The translations under genes and the position numbers were made by a program. A stretch of 64,000 nucleotides of DNA from Paenibacillus abyssi (lineage in GTDB: Bacteria > Bacillota > Bacilli > Paenibacillales > Paenibacillaceae), in contig NZ_BMGR01000005.1 of NCBI RefSeq assembly GCF_014640295.1, positions 124,001 to 188,000 on the forward strand, given 5' to 3'. Shown piece after piece: positions 25,557-32,947 of this stretch; the stretch's first letter is position 1, and the number at the start of each line of letters is the position of its first letter. The notes under the pieces were generated by a model. It had not been told where the DNA came from. It saw nothing but the letters and a program-made list of their open reading frames with translations, and ran no database searches.

Positions 25557-27043
25557 TGGGTGATAACCTCCTCTGTTGTTGCATATCGGATTACTCTCTC
25601 CGGCGAAAGCTCTGACCGGTTAAGTTGCGATGTTATCCTTCCTTCCCTCATGACCAGCACGCGGTCACTGAGCAGAAGCACTTCGGGCATCTCGGAAGTC
25701 ACGAGCAGAACCGCAACCCCTGATTCGGCCAGTTGGCCGATCAGCCGGTGTATTTCCGCCTTAGCGCCCACATCGACGCCTTTGGTCGGTTCGTCCAGAA
25801 TAAGTAATTTCGGTTTGCGGGCCAGCCATCGGCCAATGATCACTTTTTGCTGATTCCCGCCCGACAGGCTCATGATATTAGACTCAAAAGATGCCGCTTT
25901 CACTTTCATTGCTTCGCTCTGTTCTTTGGAAATAAGGATTTCTCGGTCCTTGCGTATCAGACCGCCCGGCGCAACCAGATCGAGAAGGCTAAGTGTAAAA
26001 TTCTCCCGTACGGTCAACAGCCCTACCAAGCCTTGGCCCTTTCGATCCTCTGGAATAAATCCGATTCCGGCTTTCACGGCAGTGGAAGGAGAATTACGCC
26101 GGATTGTCTTACCTTCGATGAGAACCTCGCCGGAGTCGTATTTGTCGGCTCCAAAGATACATCGCACAAGCTCCGTCCTCCCTGCGCCTACCAGACCTGC
26201 AAGCGTCAGTATCTCTCCCTCCCGCAGACTGAATGAAATGTTCTCTAGGACGCCTGTCTTGTTCAGGTTGCGAACCGCGAGTATTTCTTTGCCGGGTTTC
26301 CTTTCAACCGGCGGCACTTCAGGAACATCCGTATTAACCATCATGCGAACGAGCTGGTTTTCATCGATGTCTTTAATGAATTCTCTTCCCACATATCGAC
26401 CGTCCCGAAATACGGTCACGCGATCGCATATTTCAAAAATTTCTTCAAGCCAATGCGAGACGAATATGATGCCGATCCCTTGTTTCTTAAGTTCCCGCAT
26501 GACCTTAAACAACCGTTCCACTTCTCTGGGCGACAACGAAGTTGTCGGTTCATCCATAATCAGCACACGCGCATCTTCGGATAATGCTCTTGCGATTTCA
26601 ATTAACTGCCCTTCCGCCGGCGTTAACTGATGTCCGAGCAAATTCAGATCCAGTCCGGGCACCACACGAGAAACGGCTTCTTTCGCCTTCCTCCTGCTTT
26701 CTTCCACCGATACGACGCCAAAACGTCCGGGCCATCTGCCTAACATCACATTATCGATCACACTCATATGCGGAACCAAATTATGCTCTTGGTGGATCGT
26801 TGCAATGCCGGCGGCATGAGATGCAGCCGGGCTGTTGGTGCGCATGCTGTTACCGTTAATCAGAATCTCGCCGCTGTCGGGAGCGTGATATCCGGATATG
26901 ATCTTGATGAGCGTTGATTTGCCCGCTCCATTCGCGCCAAGCAGCGCATGAACCTCGCCGGCTTCCAACTCAAAATGGACACCTTCCAGAGCGACTGCCC
27001 CAAAGAAACGCTTATGTACGTCGATTGCCTGCAATAAAGTCAT
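25553..27043 (-). CDS. Sugar ABC transporter ATP-binding protein (RbsA-like, cassette 1)
   Basis: A 496-aa tandem ATPase. NBD1 has Walker A GANGAGKST (about 35-43) and Walker B ARVLIMDEPTTSLS. NBD2 has the usual degenerate P-loop GLVGAGRTELVRC and signature LSGGNQQKV. It energises sugar import. It is the first gene of the order ATPase, permease, binding protein, dehydrogenase, epimerase. A good GGAGGTGG site precedes the ATG. Two predicted promoters lie in the long AT-rich leader upstream. Confidence 0.95.
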   Translation of the reverse strand: MTLLQAIDVHKRFFGAVALEGVHFELEAGEVHALLGANGAGKSTLIKIISGYHAPDSGEILINGNSMRTNSPAASHAAGIATIHQEHNLVPHMSVIDNVMLGRWPGRFGVVSVEESRRKAKEAVSRVVPGLDLNLLGHQLTPAEGQLIEIARALSEDARVLIMDEPTTSLSPREVERLFKVMRELKKQGIGIIFVSHWLEEIFEICDRVTVFRDGRYVGREFIKDIDENQLVRMMVNTDVPEVPPVERKPGKEILAVRNLNKTGVLENISFSLREGEILTLAGLVGAGRTELVRCIFGADKYDSGEVLIEGKTIRRNSPSTAVKAGIGFIPEDRKGQGLVGLLTVRENFTLSLLDLVAPGGLIRKDREILISKEQSEAMKVKAASFESNIMSLSGGNQQKVIIGRWLARKPKLLILDEPTKGVDVGAKAEIHRLIGQLAESGVAVLLVTSEMPEVLLLSDRVLVMREGRITSQLNRSELSPERVIRYATTEEVITQ

Positions 27044-27197
27044 CTCGCCACCTCCATGTTGACGCTTTCAAGATGAGTTCACTTCGATTACCTAACAAGC
27101 CATTTGACATTTAAACAGCAATTATTATCAATTCATATCAATATACACACTTAATTCAAAAAAATTAAATATCATATACTAAATTTTAATATTTTTT

Positions 27198-27225
27198 ATT
27201 ATAAATTACTATTTTATTCAATCAA
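27198..27225 (-). promoter_or_regulatory. Proximal promoter candidate of cassette 1
   Basis: A TTGATT -35 (27220-27225), 16-bp spacer and TATAAT -10 (27198-27203) lie on the minus strand, 155 nt before the ATPase start. AT-richness makes chance matches likelier here. Confidence 0.45.
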
Positions 27226-27395
27226 TATTTTATTCCCTAGAGATTTTATTTGTTTATAAAAACTCTACAATCACATTAAAATCAACTAAACTACCTTAAT
27301 CAGCAAGGAAATCGCCTATTTGTTTACCATACAACCACTCCCGCCCACATAACATATCAATTATTATCTTATTGTACTTTTTATTGTTGTTTTTT

Positions 27396-27424
27396 ATTAT
27401 AAATTTTCACCTGGATGCTGTCAA
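27396..27424 (-). promoter_or_regulatory. Distal consensus promoter of cassette 1
   Basis: A perfect TTGACA -35 (27419-27424), 17-bp spacer and TATAAT -10 (27396-27401) lie on the minus strand. They are followed by AAAAAACAACAATAAAAAG, the AACAACAA box also found after the promoters at 30320 and 45216. Confidence 0.7.
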
Positions 27425-27452
27425 CCTTAATTTTTACTTTTTTTATCTCTTA

Positions 27453-27466
27453 ATAAAGCGCTTCCA
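27453..27466. promoter_or_regulatory. cre-like box (weak)
   Basis: ATAAAGCGCTTCCA shares the AAAGCGCTT core with the better boxes at 40867 and 45272 and lies 29 bp upstream of the distal -35. It matches about 11 of 14 positions of the cre consensus TGWNANCGNTNWCA. Confidence 0.35.
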
Positions 27467-27526
27467 TTTGTCTTTATTATCATAGGCCCTCTGAACAATC
27501 GATACAATTGAGTAAAATTGAGATAG

Positions 27527-27542
27527 AATTATAAATTATTGC
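27527..27542. repeat. Copy 1 of the 15-mer ATTATAAATTATTGC
   Basis: AATTATAAATTATTGC occurs here, at 48285-48300, and (as the 15-mer) at 49862-49876. The flank before it (TTGAGATAG) also resembles the copy at 48285 (TTGAGACAA). It lies in the cassette 1 upstream region. Function unknown; a regulator site is suspected. Confidence 0.5.
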
Positions 27543-27581
27543 TAAATAATAAAAGTTATTATGAAAAACAGTTGATTAACA

Positions 27582-27619
27582 GGAGTGGGGCTACCCCTAA
27601 GCTAAGGCAGCCCCACTCC
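27582..27619 (-). terminator. Intrinsic terminator of the phosphoglucose isomerase operon
   Basis: A perfect 11-bp GC-rich stem (GGAGTGGGGCT/AGCCCCACTCC) with a 16-nt loop, 12 nt past the stop, is followed on the minus strand by TGTTAATCAACTGTTTTTC. Confidence 0.75.
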
Positions 27620-27631
27620 AAAATTACCTGC

Positions 27632-28213
27632 TTACTTCCACTTCGGATTATCGGTAATGACCGCTTCTCCGTCTTGTTCAATGATAATTTTCCTAAATCC
27701 TTTGCTCTCGATTGTTCCATAATCATGACCTGCATCCGCTCTGAAGACATAAAATGTAATCAATGGCTCGTTACCGGTGTTTATGCTGCGATGAGCATAC
27801 CTTCCCGGAACGTATACGGCTTTCCCTGGCTGAAATGGCTCGGCAATCCAGTCTCCTTCCGGATTTTCCATCAGCATGAAGCCTTTTCCGCCTATACAAT
27901 AATAGACTTCAGCCGTGTCCAGAATCGTATGAAAGTGCCCCTTGGTCATGAAATACTCATTACCCACTTTGCCCGGATACACGATACTCGTACCGAATGC
28001 GAGGTTTCCAGGCTGCTCAGGTACCCCCAATTCATGAAATTCGTATAAAAGAGGATCGCCTTCATTTAACAGTTGCTGATAGGACTGATCATCCGCGTAC
28101 ATCCCCTTCATTTTCGATAAATTTCTTTTTAAAGACGTTTTCGTATCCGATAAGCCATTATTCAAGCTAAAATACACCGAAAAAGGCGCCATAAATTGTT
28201 CCGTTGTGCTCAT
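27632..28213 (-). CDS. Cupin-type (archaeal-type) glucose-6-phosphate isomerase
   Basis: A 193-aa cupin of the cPGI family, unrelated to the normal large PGI. It has the metal-binding motif TKGHFHTILDTAEVYYCIGG (about 88-107; two His, one Glu) and the second cupin motif YVPGRYAHRSINTGNEP with the last metal His. Such enzymes interconvert glucose-6-phosphate and fructose-6-phosphate, or analogous sugar phosphates. It lies at the end of a unit with a shikimate-dehydrogenase-like and an inositol-dehydrogenase-like gene, so a specialised sugar phosphate is more likely than housekeeping glycolysis. Confidence 0.88.
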   Translation of the reverse strand: MSTTEQFMAPFSVYFSLNNGLSDTKTSLKRNLSKMKGMYADDQSYQQLLNEGDPLLYEFHELGVPEQPGNLAFGTSIVYPGKVGNEYFMTKGHFHTILDTAEVYYCIGGKGFMLMENPEGDWIAEPFQPGKAVYVPGRYAHRSINTGNEPLITFYVFRADAGHDYGTIESKGFRKIIIEQDGEAVITDNPKWK

Positions 28214-28234
28214 TGTTATTCCTCCATTCTTTAT

Positions 28235-29188
28235 TTATGATTTGGTCATCCTTAAATCCATTGCGATTTTTTCCAAAGCCGTGAACTTATCACCCTTGAT
28301 CTCCGTGTGAAATACTTCGGCAATAACTTGTGTCCATCCGTGAATGAAATAGATCCAGCCATCCTCCACGTGAAGCTGCTTTCTCTCCATTTGCCGCTGC
28401 GCCTGATGCATGAAGTCCAGAGCGCCCCGATAGTTCAGTTCCCACACCAAGCCGTGTTCCGGGAATTCACAGGCATCGGTCAAAGGTGATCCGGGCCGGT
28501 CCTTCCCTAATCCCGTTGCATTAATAACGAGAGAATATGGCGTCAATCCGCTCACCAGTCCGTCATTATCCGACGCATTCGGACAGAGGCGGTATTCGAA
28601 TTGGACATCCGTATCGATCTTGCTTAACAAGCGCTCCGCCGAAGCCAGTCGCTGCTCGCTGCGATTGCTGATGATGATTTTAGCTGGCACATTACTTCCA
28701 TGTTTCTTTTCCGTTAAGTAAGAACTTATGGCTAGCGCACTGCCCCCCGCTCCCATGATCAATACTTCCCCGCCGTAGTCGTTCCAATAATTGTCCGGTA
28801 TAAAGGATTCCATCGCCAAACCGCTGGAAATTGGATCTTTTGCATACCCTTCCAGGTTTCCGGATTTTTTCGATATGGATGATATTTCATCGAACATCGC
28901 TGCGTAAGGATCCAGATAGTCGAATATATCTTCGGCAGCGTGATACAGATCGATTTTGTGCGTTGTGACGAGCGCCCCTAATGATAAGGGATCGTCTTTT
29001 ATAAACTGCACGCAGTCACGGTATTTCTCATTGTCGGCATGAATCTCAATATCGATGCCTTTAATCACAGCGTCCTTTAATCCAAGCTCACGCGCCCATA
29101 ATGGAAACAACTTCATTATTGAAGATTGCGTCGTCGTTACACCGATGAAATACATCGTCGGCTCACTCGCCTTCGGTGGCAATATCAT
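28235..29188 (-). CDS. Shikimate dehydrogenase-like NAD(P) oxidoreductase
   Basis: A 317-aa AroE-fold protein, longer than biosynthetic AroE (about 270). The N-terminal substrate domain keeps a lysine in ALVTTHKIDLY and an aspartate in GYAKDPISSGLA, equivalent to the Lys-Asp pair of shikimate dehydrogenase. The Rossmann domain follows (EVLIMGAGGSALAISSYL; IISNRSEQRLASAERL; SLVINATGLGKDRPGSPL). It sits 21 nt before the cPGI gene and 31 nt after a Gfo/Idh/MocA gene, with no aromatic-pathway gene nearby. It probably oxidises a cyclitol-, quinate- or sugar-like alcohol. Confidence 0.82.
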   Translation of the reverse strand: MILPPKASEPTMYFIGVTTTQSSIMKLFPLWARELGLKDAVIKGIDIEIHADNEKYRDCVQFIKDDPLSLGALVTTHKIDLYHAAEDIFDYLDPYAAMFDEISSISKKSGNLEGYAKDPISSGLAMESFIPDNYWNDYGGEVLIMGAGGSALAISSYLTEKKHGSNVPAKIIISNRSEQRLASAERLLSKIDTDVQFEYRLCPNASDNDGLVSGLTPYSLVINATGLGKDRPGSPLTDACEFPEHGLVWELNYRGALDFMHQAQRQMERKQLHVEDGWIYFIHGWTQVIAEVFHTEIKGDKFTALEKIAMDLRMTKS

Positions 29189-29219
29189 AGTTGACCTCTC
29201 CTTTTGTCAATGAATGAAA

Positions 29220-30248
29220 TTATGATTGCAAGGAAGACAGGAAAATTTCTTTTCTTTCCTTAATCGATAAATTGCCCGCATTCACGACCATTACCGCCTT
29301 CTTGCCGTCATGACCTGTCACTTTAGGTTCCTTATCTTCCAGAATACATTCAATGAAATGAGTATCCTCCGCCAAATATGCACTGCTGTACAGCGTTCTC
29401 CAGCTGTTCATAACCGGACGGCTCAGCCCTTGTCGATTTGCGGTTACGATCGTCTTCTCATGTACCTGTCCAATAAAAATGACGCCTTCTGTGCCAAGAA
29501 TCTCCACGCGCGAGTCATAACCGTACTTCACCGATACCGCTCCATCGATCATACCCTGCTGCTGATTCGCAAATCTTGCCGTTAATACAACATTATCGTA
29601 GAAATCGGGGAAATCCTGTCTCGCTTCAGGGCATCTGAAATTACCCGCAATCGCATATACGCTCTCCATGTCTGATTCGACGAACCAATTCAATGTATCG
29701 ATATCATGACTATTCACTTCCGCAAGCGGACCGTTGCTCTTCGCCAGATCGTACATCCATGGCTGCGGTACGCTCGGACCTCTGGTCAACGATCGAACCA
29801 ATACAACATCACCGATCGCACCGGCTTCGATCTCTTCTTTGGCTTGGATAAAGCTGTCGTTAAACCTGCGCATAAAACCGATTTGCAGTTTGACATTATT
29901 TTTACGGGCTGCAGCAATCATCTCATCACATTCGGTGGCGTTCATAGCCATCGGCTTCTCACAAAAGATATGTTTACCGGCCTCTGCCGCTGCTACAACA
30001 ATATCCCGGTGGTAAATGGTTGGCGTTACGACGATGACAGCATCAATGCTATCGTTTTTTAGCGCTTCCTTGTAATCGGTGTAGTAGGTGTCGACGCCAA
30101 GACTTTCCGCTGCCTGCTTGGCGACGGACTCAATCGGATCAACCATCGCGACCAAAGTCGCGTGTGGCACATTTCTTCTAAAATTTACGGCGTGTATCAT
30201 GCCGGCCCGGCCGGAACCGATGACGCATACTCCAATTTCTTTTTTCAC
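29220..30248 (-). CDS. Inositol 2-dehydrogenase-like Gfo/Idh/MocA oxidoreductase
   Basis: An NAD-dependent dehydrogenase of about 342 aa, close to IolG in pattern. It has the Rossmann motif CVIGSGRAGMIHAVNFRR, the EKP motif in IFCEKPMAMNATECDEMI, and the C-terminal EVNSHDIDTLNWF with the catalytic-position Asp/His. A GTG at 30248 is preferred to the TTG at 30257 because the GGAAG ribosome site abuts the latter. It is the first gene of the unit with the shikimate-dehydrogenase-like and cPGI genes. A consensus promoter lies at 30320. Confidence 0.88.
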   Translation of the reverse strand: MKKEIGVCVIGSGRAGMIHAVNFRRNVPHATLVAMVDPIESVAKQAAESLGVDTYYTDYKEALKNDSIDAVIVVTPTIYHRDIVVAAAEAGKHIFCEKPMAMNATECDEMIAAARKNNVKLQIGFMRRFNDSFIQAKEEIEAGAIGDVVLVRSLTRGPSVPQPWMYDLAKSNGPLAEVNSHDIDTLNWFVESDMESVYAIAGNFRCPEARQDFPDFYDNVVLTARFANQQQGMIDGAVSVKYGYDSRVEILGTEGVIFIGQVHEKTIVTANRQGLSRPVMNSWRTLYSSAYLAEDTHFIECILEDKEPKVTGHDGKKAVMVVNAGNLSIKERKEIFLSSLQS

Positions 30249-30319
30249 TTTCCTCAACTTCCTTTCGGATTTTCGTCACACATCTTAATGTTATTTAATA
30301 TCTTTTGTTGTTAGTTAAT

Positions 30320-30349
30320 ATTATATTTTATCATTACTTATTATGTCAA
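30320..30349 (-). promoter_or_regulatory. Promoter of the IolG-like operon with AACAACAA box
   Basis: A TTGACA -35 (30344-30349), 18-bp spacer and TATAAT -10 (30320-30325) lie on the minus strand. The spacer and downstream sequence (TAACAACAAAAGATATTAAA) closely resemble those of the promoter at 45216-45245, suggesting one common regulator. Confidence 0.75.
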
Positions 30350-30377
30350 CGAGTATTTAACAATTAAATCATAAAAT

Positions 30378-30416
30378 AAGAGAACACCAGACGACTTTAT
30401 CGACCGTTGTTCTCTT
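30378..30416 (-). terminator. Terminator of the KDPG aldolase gene
   Basis: A 9-bp stem AAGAGAACA/TGTTCTCTT with a loop of about 21 nt lies 30 nt past the aldolase stop. The minus-strand tail is ATTTTATGATTTAATT. Confidence 0.6.
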
Positions 30417-30445
30417 CATATCGCATCTTAACCTTATTGCGGCAA

Positions 30446-31108
30446 TTATGATGTGCTGCTCATTAGCTGTCTGGTTTCTTTGATTTTCGCTATGAATTTC
30501 CGGCCAAGCTCTGTTATCGATGCGTAATCGCCGGATTGCGCTCCACGCGTCAACGAACTGCCGACGCCTACTGCCACTGCGCCTGCTTTAATCCATTCTC
30601 CGATATTATCCAGATCCACTCCGCCGGTTGGCATGATCTGAGCATAAGGAAGCGGACCTTTGATCGTCTTGATCATACCTGGGTTGTACATTTCGCCGGG
30701 AAACAGCTTCACAATATCCGCACCTGATTCCATCGCCTCTACGATTTCCTTGATTGTCATAACTCCTGGCATACAAGGGATTGCATACCGGTTGCACAAC
30801 CGCACGACGTCTTTATTGAAATAAGGCATGACGATATACTGGGCACCTGAAAGAATGGCGATTCTGGCCGTTTCCGCATCCAATACCGTACCGGCGCCCA
30901 GAATCATCTCACCAGGCAAATAGTTATGCGCTAGATCACTAATAATTTTATGAGCGCGAGGTACGGTAAATGTAATCTCAATAGAAGGAATCCCGCCTTC
31001 AATACATGCATCTGCAATCTGCAGCGCTTTATCGCTCGATTCCGCCCGTACGACACTGACAATGCCGACTTCACAAATTTTATTGATAATGGATTGTTTA
31101 TTACTCAT
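30446..31108 (-). CDS. eda: KDPG/KHG aldolase
   Basis: A 220-aa class I aldolase cleaving 2-keto-3-deoxy-6-phosphogluconate (or 4-hydroxy-2-oxoglutarate) to pyruvate and an aldehyde. Landmarks are VGIVSVVRAESSDKALQIADA (Arg/Glu region), SIEITFTVPRA, ILGAGTVLDAETA, and the Schiff-base lysine in DIVKLFPGEMYNPGMIK (about 133). It is divergent from the DeoR-type regulator at 31203, probably its regulator. In this island it could provide the final cleavage of a keto-deoxy acid phosphate. Substrate specificity within the family is not decidable here. Confidence 0.9.
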   Translation of the reverse strand: MSNKQSIINKICEVGIVSVVRAESSDKALQIADACIEGGIPSIEITFTVPRAHKIISDLAHNYLPGEMILGAGTVLDAETARIAILSGAQYIVMPYFNKDVVRLCNRYAIPCMPGVMTIKEIVEAMESGADIVKLFPGEMYNPGMIKTIKGPLPYAQIMPTGGVDLDNIGEWIKAGAVAVGVGSSLTRGAQSGDYASITELGRKFIAKIKETRQLMSSTS

Positions 31109-31202
31109 CAGATCACTCCTATTAGCAAGACACTTTTTAATTTTATTGTTTGATGTTAAAATAAAGTAATACAGTATAAATTAATAAAAAAGGGTGATCC
31201 AT

Positions 31203-32003
31203 GTGAAAGAGATCGAAAGCGACTCCAACCCTCTTTTTTCAGAAGAACGGAAGAATGAAATTGTTAAACTTGTGAATACCAGGGGAAAGGTTCTTGTCCC
31301 TGAGTTAGTCACACACTTTAACGTATCTCCTGCCACGATTCGCAATGATTTACGTGATCTGGAAACGCTTCGCCTCATTAAAAGAGCACATGGTGGGGCC
31401 ATAAGCATTGAAACGCCCAAAGTCGGATTTGAACAATTCCATCAAGAAAAAATGGTAGAAAACATTGACCAGAAACGATTAATCGCCAAAGCCGCTTCAA
31501 AGTTAATTGAAGAAGGCGACATTATTATCCTCGATACAGGAACAACAACCCTAGAATTAGCTAAAATACTGGACGATATCAATATCACGGTTCTTGTGAA
31601 CGATATTGATATCGCCAGACATCTGGAAGATTACAAAAACATTCAAGTCGTCTTGATCGGTGGAAATCTAAGAAAAAAATTCCGTTCTACCATAGGTCCG
31701 TTCGCGTTAAAAATGTTATCTGATATTAATGTCGATAAAGTATTCTTGGCGGCCAACGGATTTAGCTTCAACCGGGGATGCACCACACCGGATATTAACC
31801 AAGCCGAAATCAAAAAGAAATTCGTGGAAATTTCCAATGATGCGATTCTTTTATGCGACAGCAGCAAAATAGGAAAAAATTCGTTTGTCCAATTTGCCGC
31901 TCCATCTGAAATCACAACCTTGATCACGGATCAAGGGATCAAGCAAACCGATTTAGAGCAAATATCGGATCTGGGCACCAAGGTTATCGTTACGAAGGGA
32001 TAG
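31203..32003 (+). CDS. DeoR-family transcriptional repressor (copy A)
   Basis: A sugar-responsive repressor of about 266 aa. The N-terminal DeoR HTH reads ERKNEIVKLVNTRGKVLVPE then VSPATIRNDLRDLE (about 15-60). A DeoRC sugar-phosphate sensor domain follows (DIIILDTGTTTLELAKIL; VVLIGGNLRKKFRSTIGPFA; LLCDSSKIGKNSFVQFA). A GTG at 31203 is chosen because AAGGG lies 8 nt before it; the GTG at 31194 overlaps that site. It is one of the few plus-strand genes in the island, divergent from the KDPG aldolase and tail-to-tail with a close paralogue. Confidence 0.9.
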   Translation: MKEIESDSNPLFSEERKNEIVKLVNTRGKVLVPELVTHFNVSPATIRNDLRDLETLRLIKRAHGGAISIETPKVGFEQFHQEKMVENIDQKRLIAKAASKLIEEGDIIILDTGTTTLELAKILDDINITVLVNDIDIARHLEDYKNIQVVLIGGNLRKKFRSTIGPFALKMLSDINVDKVFLAANGFSFNRGCTTPDINQAEIKKKFVEISNDAILLCDSSKIGKNSFVQFAAPSEITTLITDQGIKQTDLEQISDLGTKVIVTKG

Positions 32004-32013
32004 ACCATTCCTC

Positions 32014-32055
32014 CCCCCTGAACAACGAAAAAATAATAATCGTTTCTTCAGGGGG
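32014..32055. terminator. Shared terminator between the two converging deoR genes
   Basis: CCCCCTGAA (32014-32022) pairs with TTCAGGGGG (32047-32055), extended inward by AACG/CGTT. It lies between converging stops and could work in both directions, but clear T runs are lacking. Confidence 0.55.
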
Positions 32056-32068
32056 TGAATGATTGGGG

Positions 32069-32866
32069 TTATCCGCCCGCTACGACGACTTCAAGGCCGG
32101 AATCTTGAATATTCCTTAGTATTGCTTCATCAATGTCTTTATCTGTTATTAACATATCGATTTCCGTTAGCGCAGCAAATTGCACGAATGAATTGATACC
32201 AATTTTACTGCTGTCACAAAGCACAAACACTTGTGAGGCGATTTTGGCCATCGTTTGCTTAATTTCTGCATGGCTCACATCGGGGGTCGTACAACCTTTC
32301 TCAATACTGAAGCTGTTTGTGGACAAAAATGCCTTGTCGACATTCAGCTCATTTAACGTTTTTGTGGCAAATGGACCGATTGTACAATGAAATTTCTTCC
32401 TCAGAATGCCTCCGATCACTAACACCTGAATTCCTTCCATGCCTTCAAAACAATCAGCTATATCAAGATCGTTAACCACAACCGTAATATTGCTCTTCTC
32501 ATGAAAGAGTTTGGCGAGTTCGATGGATGTCGTACCTGCATCCAGAACAATAACATCCCCGTCATCGATTAACTCCATTGCTTTTCGTGCAATGGATTGT
32601 TTTTGCGTAAGGAAATTATGGCCTTTGATTTCATTTTCCTTTTCAAAACCGACTGTCGGAATGCCGACAGAAAGAGCACCCCCATGCGTTCTTTTCAATA
32701 ATCCTAGCTGCTCTAATTCCCTTAAATCATTTCGGATCGTGGCTGGCGATACATTAAAATAACGTACAAGCTCAGGCACTAATATTTTATCCCGCTGATT
32801 GATCAACTCAATAATCCCATTTTTTCTTTCATCCGCAAACATGTGTCCACTATTATTATTTATCAT
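32069..32866 (-). CDS. DeoR-family transcriptional repressor (copy B)
   Basis: A repressor of about 265 aa and roughly half identical to copy A over its whole length, with the same HTH (LVPELVRYFNVSPATIRNDL) and the same effector-domain blocks (DVIVLDAGTTSIELAKLF; LVIGGILRKKFHCTIGPFA; LCDSSKIGINSFVQFA). The ATG at 32866 follows GGAGGTGAGGGGGG; the longer GTG start at 32878 is less well placed. It is transcribed on its own promoter at the end of the kinase/lactonase/dehydrogenase unit and may regulate that unit. Confidence 0.9.
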   Translation of the reverse strand: MINNNSGHMFADERKNGIIELINQRDKILVPELVRYFNVSPATIRNDLRELEQLGLLKRTHGGALSVGIPTVGFEKENEIKGHNFLTQKQSIARKAMELIDDGDVIVLDAGTTSIELAKLFHEKSNITVVVNDLDIADCFEGMEGIQVLVIGGILRKKFHCTIGPFATKTLNELNVDKAFLSTNSFSIEKGCTTPDVSHAEIKQTMAKIASQVFVLCDSSKIGINSFVQFAALTEIDMLITDKDIDEAILRNIQDSGLEVVVAGG

Positions 32867-32917
32867 AACCCCCCTCACCTCCGTTTTGTTATATATTTTT
32901 TATTATTTTTTTATATT

Positions 32918-32947
32918 ATTCTATATTATATATTAATAATTTGTCAA
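32918..32947 (-). promoter_or_regulatory. Promoter of deoR copy B overlapping the upstream stop codon
   Basis: A TTGACA -35 (32942-32947), 18-bp spacer and TAGAAT -10 (32918-32923) lie on the minus strand. The -35 hexamer covers the TGA of the D-hydroxyacid dehydrogenase gene. Confidence 0.65.

Larger units (their letters stand above)
27044..27631 (-). other. AT-rich 588-nt regulatory gap and long leader of cassette 1
   Basis: There is no gene. The stretch is strongly AT-rich and holds two predicted minus-strand promoters (27198-27225 and 27396-27424), a cre-like box, one copy of the 15-mer ATTATAAATTATTGC, and the terminator of the phosphoglucose isomerase gene, all listed separately. A transcript from the distal promoter would carry a leader of about 345 nt, unusually long for an RbsA-type operon. 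Confidence 0.6.

Noticed and set aside
25872-26630. Plus-strand open frame (252 codons) opposite the cassette 1 ATPase
   Set aside because: It is a shadow of a well-conserved ATPase; its composition is Ser/Arg/Pro-rich and no domain is visible.
28235-29188. Calling the AroE-like protein the biosynthetic shikimate dehydrogenase
   Set aside because: It is longer than AroE, has a divergent N-terminus and sits among sugar and cyclitol enzymes rather than aromatic genes.
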